Shown here one piece after another: positions 44,761-54,400 of a DNA stretch of 64,000 nt. Within the stretch, counting starts at the first letter, position 1; each line of letters begins with the position of its first letter. The position numbers and the translations under genes were made by a program. The notes below the pieces were generated by a model, which searched no databases, was not told where the DNA came from, and was given only the letters and a program-made list of their open reading frames with translations. The DNA is taken from NCBI RefSeq assembly GCF_029360665.1, contig NZ_JARDUB010000004.1, positions 1 to 64,000 of the forward strand, read 5' to 3'. The stretch is from Eudoraea chungangensis. GTDB lineage: Bacteria; Bacteroidota; Bacteroidia; Flavobacteriales; Flavobacteriaceae.

Positions 44761-45735
44761 ATGGATTATATTCTTCCTACTGTACTTTTGATTGCATTCT
44801 CTTTCGGCTATAGAATGCTTGCCAAAAAGTATGGTATAATTGACAAACCGAATATGCGCAGTTCGCACATATATCCTACTGTTAGAGGCGGAGGGGTTAT
44901 TTTTTATTTCGCTACAATAATATTCTTTTTAGTTTCTGGTTTTAGCTTTCCTTACTTTTTTATTGGACTAACACTGTTAGCCCTAATAAGTTTTATCGAT
45001 GACGTTTTTTCCTTATCTGTACTTCAGAGACTTCCAGTTCATTTTGTGGCGATCTTTCTAGCCTTATTACAGGCTAATCTATTAAGCTTGCCTTTATTAT
45101 GGGTGATGCTCCTATTATTTATTGGAGTTGTATTTATTAATCTGTATAACTTTATGGATGGGATCAATGGTATGACAGGCTTCTATAGTTTTTTAACTGT
45201 AGGGACCTTCTTATTTCTGTCCTTTGAAGAAAACTTAATGGATCAGAACTTTCTCATTCTAATCCTAATATCCATTGTGGTATTTGGTTATTTTAATTTT
45301 CGAAAAAAGGCGATTCTCTTTGCTGGAGACGTAGGTAGCATGACCATGGCTTACATTGTTTTTATGTGTACCCTGATTTTTTGCTTTGCACTTAAGTCTC
45401 CCTTAATAATTTTATTAGTATCTGTTTATGTAGCAGATTCTGGTTTAACCCTTCTTATACGGTTTTTTAAAGGTGAAAAGATTACAGAACCTCACAGAGA
45501 GCATTTGTACGAACGTTTAACAAATGATTTAGGTTATCCCCATTTAAGAATCTCCTTTGTTTATTTTGTAATACAAGGCCTAATAAATATAATTGTGATC
45601 TTTAATTACAACAAAGACTTGAATACGCAACTTATTATACTTTGTAGTGTTATGGCATTTATTTGTTTAGGCTTTTTCTTTATCCTGAAAAGTGTACAAA
45701 ATAAAGTTGCCTTAAAAGAAGTAAAGAAACTCTAA
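44761..45735 (+). CDS. WecA/WbpL-type polyprenyl-phosphate N-acetylaminosugar-1-phosphate transferase
   Basis: A 324-residue polytopic enzyme of the MraY/WecA superfamily with about ten helices. Motifs are GIIDKPNMRSSHIYPTVRGGG at the start, FIDDVFSLS (Mg-binding Asp pair), NLYNFMDGINGM, FAGDVGSM and the C-terminal PHREHLYERL. The last, and the SSH/RGGG start, fit the WbpL/FucNAc-1-P branch. It initiates a polyprenyl-linked glycan and differs entirely from the PglC-like initiator at 33802. Preceded by 296 bases without visible features. Confidence 0.9.
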   Translation: MDYILPTVLLIAFSFGYRMLAKKYGIIDKPNMRSSHIYPTVRGGGVIFYFATIIFFLVSGFSFPYFFIGLTLLALISFIDDVFSLSVLQRLPVHFVAIFLALLQANLLSLPLLWVMLLLFIGVVFINLYNFMDGINGMTGFYSFLTVGTFLFLSFEENLMDQNFLILILISIVVFGYFNFRKKAILFAGDVGSMTMAYIVFMCTLIFCFALKSPLIILLVSVYVADSGLTLLIRFFKGEKITEPHREHLYERLTNDLGYPHLRISFVYFVIQGLINIIVIFNYNKDLNTQLIILCSVMAFICLGFFFILKSVQNKVALKEVKKL

Positions 45736-45774
45736 TATTAGTATTCAGCTGTTCAATTATAATGGTGTAGTATT

Positions 45775-47493
45775 TCAGTCTAGTACTTCTTTTACACTAC
45801 CACACGTAAGCATTTTATCTCCAAAATAGGGATTTCTTATTTTTTCATTTAGACTTATCCACGATGCGCCCTTGTTTTTGTCTGCCATAGGGCAGAATTG
45901 AACATAAAGGGCACGCCCAAAGCGAGGAGAACGTTTGGCAAGACTAACCATTTCATCAGAAAGAGGCTTAAAGCTATTTCTTTGATCCTCAATATCCTGC
46001 ATCGCTGCTATATCCTTAGCAATTGGTTTAATATTTGCTATAGCCAGTTTGAGTTCTTCATTATTAAATTTATCAGTTTCGATACCCTGAAGGACTTCTG
46101 TCAAGGTTTTTGCCATCATTGTGCTTTGTTTTATATCCGTAGAAACTAACGCATCCTTTAACATAAGATAGGAACCCAATACGTCTCCTATTTTACTCTT
46201 AGTATAGGAATTTATTTGCAGTTCTTTCGGAACTTCTTTCTCCATTTCCATTGGAGGCCTCTTTCGCTGTATCATGGAGTTCTTTCTGCTTAATTGAGCC
46301 GCTGCGTCTACTGTAAATGTACCATTAATCACTATTTCATCACCAGCCGCAAGACCGTCCAACACCTCATATTCATCAGCATATGTATCTCCTAGGACAA
46401 TTTCTACCATCTCAAAAGTTGATGAAGTAGGGATGGGTTTTCTATATACAATAGATCTTTTACCAGTCCATAAAACTGCCGATTTTGGAACCGTAATATT
46501 CTTTCCCTCCCGATTAATCAAGACCACTGCTTCTGCAAACATGCCAGGTTTTAATTCTCCCTTAGGGTTGGGAATCTCTACTCTTACCGCTACCGTCCGT
46601 TTGGAGGTCTGCAGCAAAGGTTCAATAAAACTTATCCTACCCTTAATCTTTTTGCCTTTTAGGGCATTAAGTCTAAGCACTACTTCCTGGTTTTTTTTAA
46701 GAGAACCGATCTGACTTTCATAGGCATCAAAGACTGCCCAAACTGAATTTAAATTAGATACTTTAAATAAGGCATCCCCTTGGTCGTAGTAATTACCCTC
46801 ATTTGCAATAATTTCCGTAACGGTCCCAGAGACATCTGCAATTAATGGAAAATTTACCATAGGCTTTCCACTTTCTAATATTTCATCTATTTGTTCATCC
46901 GTCATTTTCCATAAGCCTAGGGAGTTCCTGGCTGCATTGTACAGTTTCTCATGTGTATCTTTATAAGAAGCTGAAGTAAGAAGTTTGTCTTGTGCAAGAT
47001 ATAGCTCCGGCGAATATATAACCCCTATTTCGTCTCCTTGTTTTACATATTGGCCAACAGATTTTATATACAATTTATCTATTCTTCCATCAAAAAGAGT
47101 TGTCTGTACAGCATTGGTGTTTTCGTTAGACTGAATCACCCCAGATAATACTAACTCACCCTTTTTTTCTATGGATCCATCTACTACCATTGTCTGAATA
47201 TTTGCAAGCGCAACAGCCTCTTCACCCATTTCAAATTTGCTAAGACTCAAGACGGATGTATTATTAGAAACTATTAAATCCATACCACAATGTGGACACT
47301 GTCCTTCTTCGCTAGAATCATATTGTGGATGCATGGAACAGGTATAATGAAGTTTTTCTTCCTTATGCTCGGCGTTTTGTTCTTGGATAACACTGTCGGT
47401 GCGGAAAACAAAGGTTCCTAGTAGGATACCAACAATTAATATTCCGATATATGGCAGTGCTTTTTTTATACTTTCTACTTTATACTTTTCCAT
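45775..47493 (-). CDS. cusB: CusB-like RND efflux periplasmic adaptor
   Basis: A 572-residue membrane-fusion protein with an N-terminal anchor (about 13-31), then a heavy-metal-binding domain (YTCSMHPQYDSSEEGQCPHCGMDL; Cys and His as likely Cu/Ag ligands). The HlyD barrel core has IDKLYIKSVGQYVKQGDEIGVIYSPELYLAQ. A C-terminal DUF3347-like domain (about 430-572) ends with VQFCPMADKNKGASWISLNEKIRNPYFG, typical of Bacteroidetes CusB. It overlaps cusA by 14 bases and would link CusA to an outer-membrane channel not encoded here. Confidence 0.9.
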   Translation of the reverse strand: MEKYKVESIKKALPYIGILIVGILLGTFVFRTDSVIQEQNAEHKEEKLHYTCSMHPQYDSSEEGQCPHCGMDLIVSNNTSVLSLSKFEMGEEAVALANIQTMVVDGSIEKKGELVLSGVIQSNENTNAVQTTLFDGRIDKLYIKSVGQYVKQGDEIGVIYSPELYLAQDKLLTSASYKDTHEKLYNAARNSLGLWKMTDEQIDEILESGKPMVNFPLIADVSGTVTEIIANEGNYYDQGDALFKVSNLNSVWAVFDAYESQIGSLKKNQEVVLRLNALKGKKIKGRISFIEPLLQTSKRTVAVRVEIPNPKGELKPGMFAEAVVLINREGKNITVPKSAVLWTGKRSIVYRKPIPTSSTFEMVEIVLGDTYADEYEVLDGLAAGDEIVINGTFTVDAAAQLSRKNSMIQRKRPPMEMEKEVPKELQINSYTKSKIGDVLGSYLMLKDALVSTDIKQSTMMAKTLTEVLQGIETDKFNNEELKLAIANIKPIAKDIAAMQDIEDQRNSFKPLSDEMVSLAKRSPRFGRALYVQFCPMADKNKGASWISLNEKIRNPYFGDKMLTCGSVKEVLD

Positions 47494-50400
47494 AATTCTC
47501 TCTTTTAAAGTAAACTTCTTCTTGCCAACAGTAAAGTAAAGGTACCATAACTAAGGTGATTAAAGCCATAAACATTCCTCCCAGAATTGGAATCGCCATT
47601 GGCAACATAACATCACTTCCTTTGCCTAAGGAAGTTAGAATAGGTAATAAAGCCAGTACTGTGGTAGCCGTTGTCATAAGACATGGTCGTATCCTTTTCT
47701 CTCCTGCCTCGACAACCGCAGCTCTTATTTCATTAATACTTTTTGGGGTTCTTTGTTTAAAAGTCTGTTTCAAATAGGTAGCCATTATTACGCCATCATC
47801 TGTAGCGATCCCAAAAAGGGCGATAAAACCAACCCAAACAGCAACGCTTAGATAGATGGTTTTAATGTGGAATAATTCTCTAAAGTTAATACCGAACAAA
47901 TCGATATTTAAAAACCATGGTTGACTGTAGAGCCACAGTAAAATAAAACCTCCCGAAAAAGCCAAAGCTATTCCGGTAAATACCATAAGGGATATCTTAA
48001 CTGAATTGAACTGTAAATATAGGATTAGAAAAATTACCAAAAATACCAAGGGTATCACAATCATGAGTCTTTGCTCAGCCCTTAGATGATTCTCATGGGT
48101 GCCACTAAGTTTATAGTTAAGACCAGAGGGAATTACTAAACTTCCCTCCTTAAGTGCCTCATCAATAGCCCTATCTACTGCATTTATCACTGTAACCTCT
48201 GAAATATCTTCTTCCTTATCGAAAATAACATATCCAGTTAAGAAGCCATCTTCACTCTTAATAATTTGCGGTCCTCTCTTATACTCTATGGAAATTAAAT
48301 CGCTTAAGAGAACTTTGTTTGAACTATCGATATCTACGTAAATAGCAGCAATGTCTTCTGGTGTAGCTCTCAGTTCTCTAGGATATCGTATCCGAACAGC
48401 ATAATTTTCCCTTCCTTCAATTGTTCTGGTTAGAACCTTTCCCCCCACAGCAACTTCTAAGACTTCTTGAACATCATTTATTGAAATATTATACCTCGAT
48501 ATTTTCTTCCGATCTATGTCTATTTCTAAATAAGGTTTACCTACAATCCTATCGGCAAATACAGATTCACTTTTGACACCCTCGGTGTTGATTAAAATTT
48601 CTTCCAGAGCAATTCCAAACTTTTCAATTTCATTGATGTCTTGGCCTTGTACCTTAACACCAAAGGCAGAGCGCATACCAGTTTGCAGCATTACCAGTCT
48701 AGTCTCAATGGGTTGTAACCTAGGAGCTGATGTAATCCCCGGGAATTTGGTAACCTTTACAATTTCGCTCCAGATATCTTCCTTTGAATTTATCTCTTTT
48801 CTCCAGTTTCTATAATAAGATCCATTCTTATCTTCTACTAGGTCCTTTTTCTGAATCCCAGTACCCATGGCAACCCAATTTCCATTAACTGTCTTAAACA
48901 AACCTTTGTCATTAACTTCAAACTTTAAAGGACTACCGGAGTCATCTAAATAATATTTTGGCTTGTATTGTATTAGATTCTCGAACATAGAAAGGGGTGC
49001 AGGATCTAAGGGTGTTTCAGCTCTACCAGCCTTCCCAACTACCATTTCTACTTCTGGAAGTTGTGCCACAGCCATGTCTAGTTTTTTAAGAACCTCAGCG
49101 TTTTCCGATATACCAGCATGTGGCATAGAGGTTGGCATCAAAAGAAAGCTACCCTCGTCTAGAGAAGGCATAAATTCCTTTTGTATATTCAACAATACCA
49201 AGAAACCCAAAATAAATAAGACAATAGGTAGTAGTACAAAATTGAATTTATTAACCAGGAAGTACTGTAGAATACTGGAATAATACTTTTTAAAAAAATA
49301 AAGAGGTAATACTACTATTGCGGCGGCTAGTAAGACAAATATGGAATTAGAAATAAACGAAAATTCTGGTCCTAATGGACGCCAATAATAACTCAATAAG
49401 AGCCAAACAAAAAATAGGACGAATCCTAAATTTACCTTCTTTTGTTCTTTGGTATCCCATGCTTTTTCAAAAGCATAAATTCTAAAAATCCCAAAAAAGA
49501 CAAGTATTGAGCCAATATATGTACCCAGATAAATCGAATAAAGACCTACTAAGATCAGGCAAATAGAAGCTATTTGTTTCCAAAAAGCATTTATTTTTAG
49601 TGGCTTTAGAATAACAGCCGCTAAAGGCGGTATCACAAATAGAGCTACAAACATAGAGCCACTTAATGCCAAGGTTTTGGTAAATGCTAAGGGATAGAAC
49701 AGTTTACCCTCTGCACCACTTAACATAAATACTGGTATAAAGCTTACAATAGTGGTAAGTCCGGCAGTTACAATGGCACCAGAAACTTCTGTAGTTGCCT
49801 TATAAACCGTTTCATCTATGCTTTCTTTTCTGTTTAATTGTAAGTGCCTTATTATATTCTCGGTTAAAATTATGCCCATATCTACTACGGTGCCTATGGC
49901 TATCGCAATACCTGAAAGGGCCAAAATATTTGCATCCACTGAAGATAGCTTCATCCCAATGAAAACCATTAAAACCACTAATGGCATAAGACTAGAAATA
50001 ATAATGGAGGTGCGAATATTCGCCAATAAGATAATAACAACCAATATGGTTATTAATATTTCAAAAGATAGTGTTCTTCCTAAAGTTCCTAGAGTTTCTT
50101 TAATTAATTCGGACCTATCATAGAATGGTATAATGGTAAGCTTACTTTTTCTTCCGTCTCTTAACTCTTTTACTGGAAGACCTATGGAAATATCTTTAAT
50201 TTTTTGCTTAAGATTAGTAATAACCTCCATTGGATTTGCCCCATATTGTGCTACCACTACTCCACCTACAACCTCAGCGCCCCCTTTATCGAGGATACCT
50301 CTTCTTTCCGCAGGGCCCAGGTTCACTCTGGCAATATCCTTAATATAAATCGGCGTAAATTCTCCAGCCCTAACAACCAAATCTTCAATATCTTCTGAAG

Positions 50401-51166
50401 ATTCTAAATATCCTAAACCTCGGACAAAATACTCCACACTATTAATCTCCAAAGTTTTTGCGCCAACATCCTTATTACCTTCTTTTACAGCTTTTACTAC
50501 CTGTGCAAGGCTAATATTGTATTGTCGCATTATCTCGGGATCAATATCTATTTGATATTCTTGTACAAAACCACCAATAGAGGCAACTTCAGAGACACCT
50601 GGAGTGCTCGAAAGACCATTCTTAACATAGAAATCTTGAATACTTCTTATTTCATGAAGATCCCATCCACCCGTAACCCGGCCGTTTTCATCTCTGCCCT
50701 CTAGAGTATACCAGAAAACCTGGCCAAGTGCAGTAGCATCGGTCCCTAATGTTGGTACAACTCCCTCCGGCAAAAGGTCTTGGGGAATAGAGCTTATCTT
50801 TTCGAGGACACGGTTTCTAGACCAGTAATAGTCTATTTCATCCTCAAAGATTATATAAATACTGGAAAAGCCAAACATCGAAGAACTGCGAATAGTTTTC
50901 ACTCCAGGAATTCCGTACAATCTGGAAGTTAGTGGATAGGTGATTTGATCTTCAATATCTTGTGGCGACTGCCCCACCCATTCGGTATATAGAATTTGTT
51001 GATTCTCACCAATATCAGGAATTGCATCGACAGTAACGGGAGATTGAGGGACTTCAAATGGTAAGCTAAATGGAGTGTGATAAACCCCCCAAGTAAAAAA
51101 CAAAAATAGCAGCATAAACGCCACTATCTTGTTTTCAATTAAGTATTTAATAACCCTATTGAGCAT
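47480..51166 (-). CDS. cusA: CusA/CzcA-like heavy-metal RND transporter
   Basis: A 1228-residue inner-membrane pump with the usual two six-plus-helix halves and large periplasmic loops. It starts with FSLPFEVPQSPVTVDAIPDIGENQQI and has the proton-relay Asp in GIAIAIGTVVDMGIIL. Between the halves (about 540-660) lies an extra hydrophobic segment with several helices, normal for Bacteroidetes CusA and longer than E. coli CusA (1047 residues). It exports Cu/Ag or a similar cation. No cusC is adjacent. Confidence 0.92.
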   Translation of the reverse strand: MLNRVIKYLIENKIVAFMLLFLFFTWGVYHTPFSLPFEVPQSPVTVDAIPDIGENQQILYTEWVGQSPQDIEDQITYPLTSRLYGIPGVKTIRSSSMFGFSSIYIIFEDEIDYYWSRNRVLEKISSIPQDLLPEGVVPTLGTDATALGQVFWYTLEGRDENGRVTGGWDLHEIRSIQDFYVKNGLSSTPGVSEVASIGGFVQEYQIDIDPEIMRQYNISLAQVVKAVKEGNKDVGAKTLEINSVEYFVRGLGYLESSEDIEDLVVRAGEFTPIYIKDIARVNLGPAERRGILDKGGAEVVGGVVVAQYGANPMEVITNLKQKIKDISIGLPVKELRDGRKSKLTIIPFYDRSELIKETLGTLGRTLSFEILITILVVIILLANIRTSIIISSLMPLVVLMVFIGMKLSSVDANILALSGIAIAIGTVVDMGIILTENIIRHLQLNRKESIDETVYKATTEVSGAIVTAGLTTIVSFIPVFMLSGAEGKLFYPLAFTKTLALSGSMFVALFVIPPLAAVILKPLKINAFWKQIASICLILVGLYSIYLGTYIGSILVFFGIFRIYAFEKAWDTKEQKKVNLGFVLFFVWLLLSYYWRPLGPEFSFISNSIFVLLAAAIVVLPLYFFKKYYSSILQYFLVNKFNFVLLPIVLFILGFLVLLNIQKEFMPSLDEGSFLLMPTSMPHAGISENAEVLKKLDMAVAQLPEVEMVVGKAGRAETPLDPAPLSMFENLIQYKPKYYLDDSGSPLKFEVNDKGLFKTVNGNWVAMGTGIQKKDLVEDKNGSYYRNWRKEINSKEDIWSEIVKVTKFPGITSAPRLQPIETRLVMLQTGMRSAFGVKVQGQDINEIEKFGIALEEILINTEGVKSESVFADRIVGKPYLEIDIDRKKISRYNISINDVQEVLEVAVGGKVLTRTIEGRENYAVRIRYPRELRATPEDIAAIYVDIDSSNKVLLSDLISIEYKRGPQIIKSEDGFLTGYVIFDKEEDISEVTVINAVDRAIDEALKEGSLVIPSGLNYKLSGTHENHLRAEQRLMIVIPLVFLVIFLILYLQFNSVKISLMVFTGIALAFSGGFILLWLYSQPWFLNIDLFGINFRELFHIKTIYLSVAVWVGFIALFGIATDDGVIMATYLKQTFKQRTPKSINEIRAAVVEAGEKRIRPCLMTTATTVLALLPILTSLGKGSDVMLPMAIPILGGMFMALITLVMVPLLYCWQEEVYFKRENYGKV

Positions 51167-51213
51167 TACATCCAGAATTAAGCTTTGAACAATCTTTGTT
51201 TATTAACTATATC

Positions 51214-51221
51214 CAAAATTA
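51214..51221 (-). promoter_or_regulatory. Possible -7 element for cusAB
   Basis: TAATTTTG on the minus strand, 48 bases before the cusA start. A TTCCACC/GGTGGAA inverted repeat (51242-51248 and 51277-51283) lies just upstream and might be an operator. Both are weak single-sequence calls. Confidence 0.35.
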
Positions 51222-51374
51222 CTAAATGATTACCGTTTACTTTCCACCTTATGCAATTACCTCTAAAATTTATTCCGGTGGAAGGTCAAGTTCACAGCAA
51301 AACCCCTTTGGCAGCCATAATAATACCTAATACAAGCTTCACCAAGAGACTTTGCAAACTAACTAAAGAATTAT

Positions 51375-52592
51375 TTAATTAGTGGTATCCGACATTATCT
51401 TAATTTCGAACTGAGATCGTCTATTTTCCTTATGCTCTGCTTCTGTACAACGAACCCCATCGGAGCATTTATTGGTCAATTGCGTTTCTCCATAACCCAC
51501 TCCTTCTAATCGAGCGGCAGCTATCCCTGCTGTTACAAGGTACTCAACTGTTCTATTTGCCCTTCGCTCTGATAACCAAAGGTTATATTCACTTCTACCT
51601 CGAGAGTCCGTATGTGACGCAATTTGAAAATCAACGTCCGGATATTCCTTTAAAATGATTGCTAATTTATCTAGTAAAGACTTGGCATCCTTACTTAAAT
51701 AAGAAGAGTCAAAAGCAAAATATACATTTCCTAAAGCATTTATTCTATCTTGCAAATCAATAAGACGTTGTTTAGCAGCTTGCTCTTCAGCCTCTTTTAA
51801 AGCGGCCAATCTTGCGGCTTCTTTTTCCTTAGCCAACTTTTCGGCCAATGCCGCAGCCGCTGCTTCAGCAGCCATTGCCTCATTAATAGAATCCTGAACT
51901 CTTTGCTGTTCTGCTTCCATGGCCTGAATTAGGGCAAGTTTTTCACGTCCTTTTTTATTCAGGTCTTTTTCTATATCAAATTGATATATTACGCCTATCC
52001 CATGCTGAATATGATTAGTTGCTTCATCACCAAAAGACCATTTACCGGAAGAACTAAGGTCTATACCCCATCGATCAGAAAACCAAGCTCTAAATCCTAT
52101 CACCGCGTTATATGTTCCCCGAGGAGTGTTGTTCGCATCGGTATATCCTATACCCCCACCTACATATGGATCAAAAAAACCGGTCTGTCCAAATATTTTA
52201 TTAAGGTCGTAGCTTATCCTAGAATCAATAGCAAAGTAGTCTATATCCTCCTGGTTTACAGCACCATCAATAATATTTCCTTCCTTATACTTATTATAGG
52301 TAGCGATAGCTTCTAATCCTATTCCACTTCGAAAATAACGGCCAGCACTAATCCTCGAAGGAAAAGCTACCGCATTCCATTGGTCTTTTACGGTATAAAA
52401 GTCGTTAAACGCATCACCAGAGTCGTCTACAATATTCCAGCCAATACCAATTATCCACGAACTTACTACCATACTGTCTTTGGCAGTTAGTTGAATATCT
52501 TCTATTGAACTTTCTGTGGAATTTTCTTGTGCTCTAAGACTACTCAGACTCAAGATACTTATAAATATAAGTATTGTGATGTAGGTTTTCAT
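51375..52592 (-). CDS. OmpA-family outer membrane protein
   Basis: About 405 residues from ATG 52592 (frame open further to 52655, but a signal peptide starts here: MKTYITILIFISILSLSSLRAQ). An N-terminal beta-barrel-like region (about 25-205) has SAGRYFRSGIGLEAIATYNK and DPYVGGGIGYTD. An Ala/Glu-rich coiled coil follows (about 220-290), then a C-terminal OmpA peptidoglycan-binding domain (VYFAFDSSYLSKDAKSLLDKL, ASHTDSRGRSEYNLWLSERRA). It anchors the outer membrane to the cell wall. The window places it after an unrelated lipoprotein gene; a -7 element lies 30 bases upstream. Confidence 0.9.
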   Translation of the reverse strand: MKTYITILIFISILSLSSLRAQENSTESSIEDIQLTAKDSMVVSSWIIGIGWNIVDDSGDAFNDFYTVKDQWNAVAFPSRISAGRYFRSGIGLEAIATYNKYKEGNIIDGAVNQEDIDYFAIDSRISYDLNKIFGQTGFFDPYVGGGIGYTDANNTPRGTYNAVIGFRAWFSDRWGIDLSSSGKWSFGDEATNHIQHGIGVIYQFDIEKDLNKKGREKLALIQAMEAEQQRVQDSINEAMAAEAAAAALAEKLAKEKEAARLAALKEAEEQAAKQRLIDLQDRINALGNVYFAFDSSYLSKDAKSLLDKLAIILKEYPDVDFQIASHTDSRGRSEYNLWLSERRANRTVEYLVTAGIAAARLEGVGYGETQLTNKCSDGVRCTEAEHKENRRSQFEIKIMSDTTN

Positions 52593-52621
52593 AATACAAC
52601 GATTTAGGATAATTACTACTA

Positions 52622-52629
52622 CAAAAGTA
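52622..52629 (-). promoter_or_regulatory. -7 element for the OmpA gene
   Basis: TACTTTTG on the minus strand fits TAnnTTTG, 30 bases before ATG 52592. A TTTG lies 23 bases further upstream as a possible -33 box, making this the better-supported promoter in the window. Confidence 0.5.
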
Positions 52630-52709
52630 AAGAGAGAATAAAACGAAAGCCACAAAATACTTTAATCGACCTTTTTAATCGATAGAATACTTCATAGAGT
52701 AAAAAAAAG

Positions 52710-53177
52710 CTATTCTTGTTCTAAAAGATGAACTTCCCTTTCGTCGAGTGGTAATTTAAATAGATAAAATGGCTGAAGTAAAACAGAATTATAATTTTCT
52801 TCGCTAGAAGCATTAGACATTCCAAACTCTAGTGTATCTTCTTGTATTTCAAGACTTACAGAATTCTCATCCAATACATTATTCGTATTTCCCGGACAGT
52901 ATAAAAGAAGCATGTCTTTTTTAAAATCAATTTGAGGAACCTTTAAACCCGGTTTCCGAGTTCTATTTATCCTGGAATAAAATTCTTTCAAAGATGCTTC
53001 CTCTTTTATCACTTCCAAACTTTTCTCTTCGGTACCACCGTAAAGATCTTTTTCAAGGAGGATTATTGCCATCTCCTGTGTTTTGTACTCGCTTTCTTTA
53101 GCAGAATTAACTCTTTGTCCTCTACACCCAGCGGCAAGAAAAATTAAAAGAAATCCTATGTTTACTATACGGTTCAA
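52710..53177 (-). CDS. PrcB-like lipoprotein
   Basis: A 155-residue predicted lipoprotein: signal FLLIFLAAGC with Cys18. The body has SLKEFYSRINRTRKPGLKVPQIDFKKDMLLLYCPGNTN, similar in order to PrcB_C-type proteins (a helix, then PxxDFxKxMxLxxxxG). It overlaps the bshA end by 4 bases, so is probably co-transcribed downstream of it. Function unknown; PrcB relatives are protease-complex subunits, but no protease is nearby. Confidence 0.6.
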   Translation of the reverse strand: MNRIVNIGFLLIFLAAGCRGQRVNSAKESEYKTQEMAIILLEKDLYGGTEEKSLEVIKEEASLKEFYSRINRTRKPGLKVPQIDFKKDMLLLYCPGNTNNVLDENSVSLEIQEDTLEFGMSNASSEENYNSVLLQPFYLFKLPLDEREVHLLEQE

Positions 53178-54316
53178 ATGCTATTATTATAAGTGGTGTT
53201 ATAGGCTTTTTCGTATACGGCTTCATACAGTGGCAAAACGTTCTTTATGTCGAACTTAAGAGCTGTATGGTAAGCATTTTCTTTAAATTCGGCAAGAACC
53301 TCATCGTCTTGAAGAATTAATATGGCATTCTTAGTCATATCCGCTATGTCGCCTACATTACTTAAAAATCCGGTATAACCATCAATGTTAACCTCGGGGA
53401 TACCTCCGGTATTACTAGATATGACAGGAACTCGATTTATCATAGCTTCTAAAGCCGCCAATCCGAAACTCTCTGATTTTGATGGCAATAAAAATAAATC
53501 AGAAAAGCACAAAATTCGATCTATTTCATTACTATTTCCTAAAAAAACCACCTTATTTGAAATTCCCAACTTCTCGCATAACAATTCTGCGCCTTCCTTT
53601 TCAGGGCCTTCCCCAACCATAATCAATTTAGCAGGCATTTTCTGCTGAATTCCATTAAATACACGAATTACGTCAGGGATATGTTTTACTTGTCTGAAAT
53701 TACTAATGTGGGTAATAATCTTTTCCTCCTCATCGGCCATAACGGTGCGCTGACAATCTGTGAACTCTGTATTATACTTGGTACTATCAATAAAATTTGG
53801 TATAACTTCTATCTCTTTTTTTACTTCAAAAAAATCTAGCGTCTTTTGTTTAAGATTTGCAGAGACCGAAGTAACGATATCACTTTTATTTATGCTAAAA
53901 TTTACGGCTGCTTTGTAAAATGGATGCTTACCAACTAAGGTAATATCAGTTCCATGAAGAGTGGTAATCATCGGAATATAAATTCCTTCCTCTTCTAAGA
54001 TTTGTTTTGCCATATATCCGGCGTAGGCATGGGGGATCGCGTAGTGCACATGCAATAACTCAATTTCGTAAAGCTTTATGGTATCAACTAGTTTACTGGA
54101 AAGTGCCAACTCATAGGGTTGGTAGTGAAAAAGAGCATATTCAGGTACATGTACCTCATGAAAATGTATTTTATTACTTAACAGTTCTAGCCTTACGGGT
54201 TGCTTGTACGTCACAAAATGAATCTCATGACCCCTATTGGCCAAGGCAATTCCCAATTCCGTAGCGACAACACCACTACCCCCAAAAGTTGGATAACATA
54301 CAATTGCAATTTTCAT
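53174..54316 (-). CDS. bshA: N-acetyl-alpha-D-glucosaminyl L-malate synthase
   Basis: A 380-residue GT4 enzyme starting MKIAIVCYPTFGGSGVVATELG, the near-invariant BshA start, followed by ANRGHEIHFVTY and LLHVHYAIPHAYAGYMAK. The E-x7-E motif is SESFGLAALEAM. It links GlcNAc from UDP-GlcNAc to L-malate, the first step of bacillithiol synthesis. It is not part of the capsule glycosyltransferase set. It lies 84 bases after the GH3 gene with a TAATTTTG element (54377-54384) between. Confidence 0.93.
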   Translation of the reverse strand: MKIAIVCYPTFGGSGVVATELGIALANRGHEIHFVTYKQPVRLELLSNKIHFHEVHVPEYALFHYQPYELALSSKLVDTIKLYEIELLHVHYAIPHAYAGYMAKQILEEEGIYIPMITTLHGTDITLVGKHPFYKAAVNFSINKSDIVTSVSANLKQKTLDFFEVKKEIEVIPNFIDSTKYNTEFTDCQRTVMADEEEKIITHISNFRQVKHIPDVIRVFNGIQQKMPAKLIMVGEGPEKEGAELLCEKLGISNKVVFLGNSNEIDRILCFSDLFLLPSKSESFGLAALEAMINRVPVISSNTGGIPEVNIDGYTGFLSNVGDIADMTKNAILILQDDEVLAEFKENAYHTALKFDIKNVLPLYEAVYEKAYNTTYNNSI

Positions 54317-54376
54317 AAGTCAATATTTTAAAATAGGCATAGCATATAAGCTCACCTTAAAAACTGTTCTTCTAAA

Positions 54377-54384
54377 CAAAATTA
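54377..54384 (-). promoter_or_regulatory. Possible -7 element for bshA
   Basis: TAATTTTG on the minus strand, 60 bases before the bshA start, in an 84-base gap; no -33 box. It may only be AT-rich background. Confidence 0.3.
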
Positions 54385-54400
54385 AGGTTTAATTTCCTGA

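Noticed and set aside
49818-50123. 101-codon ORF antisense to cusA
   Set aside because: Lies wholly within the conserved RND membrane region of cusA; hydrophobic antisense shadow.
51375-52592. Outer-membrane partner of CusBA
   Set aside because: The protein is OmpA-like with a peptidoglycan-binding domain, not a TolC-type channel.
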